Source: a virus
Direction: 5' to 3' (one strand)
DNA: 47,854 nucleotides
IMG/VR virus record: IMGVR_UViG_3300008117_000072
Span: 1-47,854 of that record
Of this stretch, positions 44,172-47,854 are shown piece after piece (position 1 is the first letter of the stretch; every line of letters begins with the position of its first letter). The notes below the pieces were generated by a model, which was not told the origin of the DNA, ran no database searches, and saw nothing but the letters and a program-made list of their open reading frames with translations. Both the position numbers and the translations under genes were made by a program.

Positions 44172-44438
44172 ATGAACTGTAATAGAAGAACAAAGTTGGT
44201 AAAAAAATGGTCTAAACAACTTTACAAAGTGATAGTTAAGGACGTTATCCTTCAAGATATAATATTTGAAAGAAAGGATATGTCACATGAAGAAGCTACT
44301 TCTGTATTCATTGGATTAAAGGATCATTTTGGTATAGAGGGTGAAACGATGATTCAATTGAGAAAAATAGGAATGTTTTCAATTGGTAATGACTACAGTA
44401 TATCACTAAAGAAACAGAATAGGAAACGATTAATATAA
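44172..44438 (+). CDS. Small basic protein of unknown function
   Basis: 88 aa from ATG 44172, one base after the previous stop; the frame is open upstream to a TTG at 44148 but that would overlap the previous gene. Many Lys and Arg residues (MNCNRRTKLVKKWSKQLYKV, SLKKQNRKRLI). Could bind nucleic acid. No recognised family. Confidence 0.45.
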   Translation: MNCNRRTKLVKKWSKQLYKVIVKDVILQDIIFERKDMSHEEATSVFIGLKDHFGIEGETMIQLRKIGMFSIGNDYSISLKKQNRKRLI

Positions 44439-44474
44439 TTATAGCATTTATTCAAATATCAAATACGATTAATA

Positions 44475-44729
44475 ATGAAAGACATCAAAATTGACTACAC
44501 AGGAATAGGAATAGTCGTATTATCATTAGCAACATTGATTATGATTGCAACTATTTCTTGGTTTATGTTTGAACAAACAACTTTAGAAAATGAAACTAAA
44601 AGAAAAATGTTTGAATATGAATTGAAAGAAAAACAATTAAAGATTCAAAATGATTCTCTAAATTTAGAATCATTAAAAAAATGGAATAATATGCCCTCTC
44701 AATATTGGGAAGGTAAAGGTGAAGAATAA
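44475..44729 (+). CDS. Small single-span membrane protein
   Basis: 84 aa. A transmembrane helix at about 11-32 (GIVVLSLATLIMIATISWFM) is followed by a charged coiled-coil tail (ETKRKMFEYELKEKQLKIQN). Possibly N-in with a cytoplasmic or periplasmic helix. Unknown function; lies just upstream of the tRNA genes. Confidence 0.5.
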   Translation: MKDIKIDYTGIGIVVLSLATLIMIATISWFMFEQTTLENETKRKMFEYELKEKQLKIQNDSLNLESLKKWNNMPSQYWEGKGEE

Positions 44730-44735
44730 AATAGT

Positions 44736-44807
44736 GATCCTATCGACTAACGGTTAGGTCACTACCCTTTCAAGGTAGCAGTACGGGTTCAAATCCCGTT
44801 AGGATTA
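44736..44807 (+). tRNA. tRNA-Glu (anticodon TTC)
   Basis: A complete cloverleaf: acceptor GATCCTA with TAGGATT, D-stem GACT/GGTC, anticodon stem CTACC/GGTAG around CTTTCAA, and T-arm ACGGG-TTCAAAT-CCCGT. Anticodon TTC reads GAA/GAG. The discriminator is A and the CCA end is not encoded. It would serve an AT-rich codon choice (GAA). Confidence 0.93.
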
Positions 44808-44814
44808 CAAAAAT

Positions 44815-44888
44815 GGGCCTATAGCTCAATTGGTTAGAGCAAACGACTCATAATCGTTAGGTTGGGGGTTCAAGTCCCTCTGGGCCCA
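44815..44888 (+). tRNA. tRNA with CAT anticodon (elongator Met or Ile2)
   Basis: Acceptor GGGCCTA/TGGGCCC, D-stem GCTC/GAGC, anticodon stem AACGA/TCGTT around CTCATAA, T-arm GGGGG-TTCAAGT-CCCTC with one G-T pair. The anticodon is CAT. The acceptor pair is G-C, so it is not an initiator tRNA. The arm resembles E. coli tRNA-Ile2 (lysidine-modified, reading ATA) more than the Met elongator, but this is not decided. CCA is not encoded. Confidence 0.9.
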
Positions 44889-44906
44889 CTCATATAAGGA
44901 ACATAT

Positions 44907-45524
44907 ATGACAGAAACAGAAGTCATGGAATGGCTTAAACAAAATAGGCCAGACATTTACTACATAAAGGTTGCTTCAGACAATTTCTTGGAAAAAGGAA
45001 ATGTCCGTGAATTAGGAAAAATATTCTCAGAAGCAAACGAATATGTTCAACGAGATTGGATTCACGATAACACAGAACTTCGAGTTGTTAGAAATGATGA
45101 TTACACCCTAAGTAATAATGGGTTGAATTATGACCTAATAACAGCGGATGGTTTATTAAAAATACAATGTAAGTTGAGATTTTCAAAATTACACATAGAA
45201 CAGACAAGAAGACCTACAAAAAACAATTCCTTAAACAACAGGGCATCATCGGGTTACGTTAGATATGCTGTAGGTGAATCGGATATTTACTTATTCTCAA
45301 GACCAAAATCTATACAAAAATATAGCGATGTTAAATCTTGGGATATAGTTGCAATACCCGAATATGAGTTATGGGACAATGATAAACCCGGATTATTAAA
45401 GGTTTCCGTATCTGAACGAATTTTCAAGGAATATTTGGGTAGAACAAAGGAAACATTAGAAAGACAGTATTTTTTAAAAAAGGTTTTACACTACAGAAAC
45501 GGGGTTAGTTATGAAAAAAACTGA
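44907..45524 (+). CDS. Putative PD-(D/E)XK nuclease-like protein
   Basis: 205 aa. NNGLNYDLITADGLLKIQCK contains a D-x-n-QxK arrangement (D76, D81, Q87, K89) like type II restriction or PD-(D/E)XK homing nucleases, followed by conserved-looking LRFSKLHIEQTRRP and YAVGESDIYLFSRP. There is no restriction-modification partner. It starts 19 bp after the tRNA genes, a favourite place of homing nucleases. The assignment is by motif only; it could also be a non-nuclease protein. Confidence 0.45.
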   Translation: MTETEVMEWLKQNRPDIYYIKVASDNFLEKGNVRELGKIFSEANEYVQRDWIHDNTELRVVRNDDYTLSNNGLNYDLITADGLLKIQCKLRFSKLHIEQTRRPTKNNSLNNRASSGYVRYAVGESDIYLFSRPKSIQKYSDVKSWDIVAIPEYELWDNDKPGLLKVSVSERIFKEYLGRTKETLERQYFLKKVLHYRNGVSYEKN

Positions 45525-45990
45525 TATTGAACAGTTAGAAGAAATGATAGCTGTTGGAAAAATTCTATTAGAAGAACGTCCTGACGATTCGTGGTTGAGA
45601 CGAGGAATTGGTGTGATGCAAGCAGAAGTAAATAAATTAAAAGGCATTCCAAATAAAGTGGAAACAAAAATGAAAAATAAAAAACAAAAATGGACACTTA
45701 ACTTCAAAGATTGGGATTTATACGTAACAAATGTATTCCTTATTTTTCCATTTATTCCAATCTACTGTATTCTTTCAGTATTACTACCGATACATTCTGA
45801 TAACACAGCATTTTATGCTTCGGGTATACTTTTTATGGTAGCAACTATTTTATTGCCCGTTGAAAAAATAATGCAGAAGTATTTTAGTAATAACAAAATT
45901 TTACCAAATATGCCAATTATACATGGATCTACCATTATATTGTCACTATTATCTTTTGCATATTGGATGTTGACACTTACAAATTGGTAA
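45511..45990 (+). CDS. Membrane protein with three predicted spans
   Basis: 159 aa. N-terminal 55 residues are polar helical (LEEMIAVGKILLEERPDDSW). Three hydrophobic stretches follow: about 75-95 (VFLIFPFIPIYCILSVLLPI), 100-118 (AFYASGILFMVATILLPVEK) and 137-155 (STIILSLLSFAYWMLTLTNW). It overlaps the preceding nuclease-like gene by 14 bp. No family recognised. Confidence 0.5.
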   Translation: MKKTDIEQLEEMIAVGKILLEERPDDSWLRRGIGVMQAEVNKLKGIPNKVETKMKNKKQKWTLNFKDWDLYVTNVFLIFPFIPIYCILSVLLPIHSDNTAFYASGILFMVATILLPVEKIMQKYFSNNKILPNMPIIHGSTIILSLLSFAYWMLTLTNW

Positions 45991-46011
45991 TTTTTTACAA
46001 ATGCTTATATT
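45984..46011 (+). promoter_or_regulatory. Possible promoter for the triplicated-domain gene
   Basis: TTGGTA (45984-45989), 16 bp, TATATT (46006-46011); like the 8793-8821 promoter, its -35 overlaps the preceding stop codon and the -10 is followed by TA. Inverted TTTACAAA/TTTGTAAA elements flank the -10. Start near 46018. It lacks the CG before the -10, so it is a weaker member. Confidence 0.4.
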
Positions 46012-46051
46012 TATTACAAATAGATTTTTGTAAATGATTGGTGGAATCCAA

Positions 46052-47515
46052 ATGAAAGATTTGGTTAAAGAGGGAAGAGAACTTCAAGATAGGGTTTTAG
46101 AAAACCTAAAAGAACAATCTTTTAGTGGTGATGCTGAATCCGTAAAGGAATCTTCAACATATGAGGTAGTTATACCAAATTCATTTGATGCCTTTAAAAA
46201 AATAACAGGTATGAGTAGAATAGATTTGAGTAAGGTAAAACCAAAAGTTGCCTTTCAAATCTTTTGTGCTTTAGCAAAAAAGGGTTCAACCGAAAGTGAT
46301 GTAGATAAATTTAAAACATTCGTTGTAGTGTCAACTGAAGATGGTGACACCTTTGCTTTTGATGGTAAAGGTAAAACCATCAACACAGCAAACGTTTTTC
46401 GTTCAACACAACTTTCGAGTTCAACATTCAAGTTCGGTGCAAATAGGGGTAAAGTTATTTTGTCAAAACCCGAAGAACGTGGAATTGGAAATACCATAGA
46501 TACACTGTATAAGCAATCTGCAAAAGATTTTGCGGATTTTAAAAAACGAACAAAAGAAAAAATAGGATTAGGTAAAAAGAAATTAGGATTGGGTGGGGAG
46601 ACTGTTGTAAAAGATACAAATGAATTAACGGTAATAATGCCTAATTCATTAGAATCTTTGAAAAGTATAACAGACAAAGATGATTTCAATTATAAAATAA
46701 CAAAGTCCGATGGGCAAGTCGCATACCAAATTTTTGTCGTTGTGCATAAAGATAGTTCAAAAAACTTTAATAGTAAAGAATATAAAACTATAACTGTTTA
46801 TGCAAACGGTGATGGTACACATCAAATATTTGACCACCGTGATAAAAAAATTACAATAGATGAATTGATGAAGGTAACGGGTTTACCTCGTTCACTGTTT
46901 AGATATGGTGCAAATGAGGGTGAAATATTCCAATTAGAGCCCGAATTTAAACCAAAAAATACATTAGACTTATTAAAACACATCTTTACCAACAGTCAAA
47001 AGGACGGAGATAACAAAGCTCCATTCTTTAAAAAACAACAGACTCAAAAGAAAGACGGTATGCTTAAACAAATTGCAAAGGGTGTTATAAATAAAATAAA
47101 GTCTAAGCGTGAAATAAAAGAAGAAGATGGTGAAGAAACACCACAGACAAAACAAATTCCAACTACAAATGCGGATTCACGTGTCGTACTTGATAATAAG
47201 GATGTAAAAATATCAATCCCAAGAAGTGTAGAATTTATAAGGGATGTTAGTAAGGATACGAAATGGATGGTGACGGGTGGAACATTCGGCGGATCAGAAT
47301 TTGACAAGTATAAAAAAGAAAAATATACTATTTATATCATAGAAGTAAAAAAAGAATCACCGACTTACAGCAATAGATTGATGCGAAAAGTGGCAGTTTT
47401 AGTTAATGCTTCCAATCAAATTACTTGCTATGATGTGATGGATAACTTGGTCGATTTACAAAAAGTTTTAAAAATAGCAAATACAAATAGATCCTTTTTC
47501 AAAAAAATGATGTAA
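46052..47515 (+). CDS. Triplicated-domain protein of unknown function
   Basis: 487 aa from ATG 46052 (GGTGG upstream); a start six codons upstream would remove the leader-like N-terminus MKDLVKEGRELQDRVL. Three diverged copies of one domain of about 110-130 aa occur at about 34, 190 and 384. Each starts with VxIPxS (YEVVIPNSFDAFKKI, LTVIMPNSLESLKSI, VKISIPRSVEFIRDV), then a FQIF/YQIF/YTIY strand, a VVVST/ITVYAN/VAVLVN strand, and an element reading FKFGANRG or FRYGANEG in the first two. Linkers are Lys-rich. No known family. A multi-domain scaffold or virion-packaged protein would fit; see findings on the leader. Confidence 0.55.
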   Translation: MKDLVKEGRELQDRVLENLKEQSFSGDAESVKESSTYEVVIPNSFDAFKKITGMSRIDLSKVKPKVAFQIFCALAKKGSTESDVDKFKTFVVVSTEDGDTFAFDGKGKTINTANVFRSTQLSSSTFKFGANRGKVILSKPEERGIGNTIDTLYKQSAKDFADFKKRTKEKIGLGKKKLGLGGETVVKDTNELTVIMPNSLESLKSITDKDDFNYKITKSDGQVAYQIFVVVHKDSSKNFNSKEYKTITVYANGDGTHQIFDHRDKKITIDELMKVTGLPRSLFRYGANEGEIFQLEPEFKPKNTLDLLKHIFTNSQKDGDNKAPFFKKQQTQKKDGMLKQIAKGVINKIKSKREIKEEDGEETPQTKQIPTTNADSRVVLDNKDVKISIPRSVEFIRDVSKDTKWMVTGGTFGGSEFDKYKKEKYTIYIIEVKKESPTYSNRLMRKVAVLVNASNQITCYDVMDNLVDLQKVLKIANTNRSFFKKMM

Positions 47516-47526
47516 CGGAGAAAACG

Positions 47527-47766
47527 ATGAAATTAAAAGATCTTGTCTCAAAAAATAAGAATCTAAATGAAACGTCACATGAACCCGAAGAAGAAATAAA
47601 AGAGTATTCTTTAGATTTACGTGAAGAAGAAGATGGCGGTGGTGAAGGTCTCAATAGAATCATAAATTTGAGAATTTCAGACGGTCAATTCAAAAAAATA
47701 AAAAATAAAGCAACAGATGAAAAAACATCAGTTTCAGACTTTATTAGAGGAAAGTTGTTTAAATGA
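47527..47766 (+). CDS. Small ribbon-helix-helix-like protein
   Basis: 79 aa, ATG 47527 with GGAG upstream. The N-terminus MKLKDLVSKNKNLNE resembles the leaders of several other phage proteins here. After an acidic stretch, the C-terminal part NLRISDGQFKKIKNKATDEK then TSVSDFIRGKLF matches an Arc/CopG ribbon-helix-helix (strand, helix, turn, helix). It may bind DNA as a dimer. An ATGA overlap couples it to the next gene. Confidence 0.55.
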   Translation: MKLKDLVSKNKNLNETSHEPEEEIKEYSLDLREEEDGGGEGLNRIINLRISDGQFKKIKNKATDEKTSVSDFIRGKLFK

Positions 47767-47854
47767 TTGATATTTCATTTAAAGATGACGTTATGTATTA
47801 TTCGGGGATACCATTCAATTTGTATGGTATTATCGGTATTTTTAAAATGTTCAA
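47763..47854 (+). CDS. Truncated gene at right edge
   Basis: ATG 47763 overlaps the previous stop (ATGA). Thirty codons are visible (MIDISFKDDVMYYSGIPFNL, then YGIIGIFKMF), with no stop before the window edge. Too short to identify; the coupling and open frame support a real gene. Confidence 0.5.
   Translation, partial: MIDISFKDDVMYYSGIPFNLYGIIGIFKMF

Noticed and set aside
44815-44888. Initiator tRNA-fMet
   Set aside because: First acceptor pair is G-C and the anticodon stem lacks the three consecutive G-C pairs of initiators.
46255-46689. Leftward 144-codon frame
   Set aside because: Antisense to the triplicated-domain gene, which has good start and repeat structure.

Overview
The window is a contiguous piece of a large, AT-rich, tailed-phage genome with a T4-like (contractile tail) gene set. 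Recognisable T4 counterparts are baseplate wedge gp6 and gp25, an OB-fold hub/spike protein (gp5-like), late sigma factor gp55, primase gp61, and recombination nuclease gp47/gp46, here as one fused polypeptide. ThyX, a ClpP-type protease, T7-type endonuclease I, two tRNAs and a homing nuclease complete a typical large lytic phage. The host is not proven. A DUF4494-type protein, a family I associate with Bacteroidota, and promoters readable as TTG-N20-TATATTAG suggest a Bacteroidota host; this is inference.

Layout. Positions 1-41875 are all read leftward (minus strand) and 42001-47854 all rightward, with a divergent control region at about 40860-42000. In leftward transcription order the left arm holds: a secreted phosphodiester glycosidase (NAGPA-type) and a secreted lysozyme (41875-40353); small membrane or acidic proteins, ThyX and a methyltransferase-like protein (40260-38284); a lipoprotein followed by a strong terminator (37928-37333); a WYL-like protein, membrane proteins, ClpP and gp55 (37311-33207); then the baseplate and tail block (33195-9980) with spike, two peptidoglycan hydrolases, gp25, gp6, a very large tail protein and five tandem paralogous virion proteins. 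After it come a GIY-YIG homing nuclease, endonuclease I, primase and the SbcD-SbcC fusion (9978-4632). Last are a glycosyltransferase/methyltransferase fusion, a TibC/Aah-type O-heptosyltransferase and a Thr/Ser-rich collagen-like fibre that runs off the left edge.

The right arm (42001 onward) has a DUF4494 protein, a terminator, a Cys4 protein, an alpha-1,2-fucosyltransferase-like GT11 enzyme, small proteins, tRNA-Glu, a CAT-anticodon tRNA, a PD-(D/E)XK-like nuclease candidate, membrane proteins, a triplicated-domain protein and an RHH-like protein.

Most notable. (1) A heptosyltransferase of the family that glycosylates autotransporter adhesins lies directly upstream of a collagen-like fibre made of Gly-Thr-Ser triplets, next to a GT-GT-methyltransferase fusion; I propose a fibre-glycosylation cassette. 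(2) A 106-bp cluster of nine GATC sites with 18-bp iterons lies in the divergent region, a candidate origin or methylation-sensitive switch. (3) A promoter family with exact 17-bp spacing recurs in the window. (4) Several otherwise unrelated proteins share a short N-terminal leader resembling the T4 capsid-targeting sequence.
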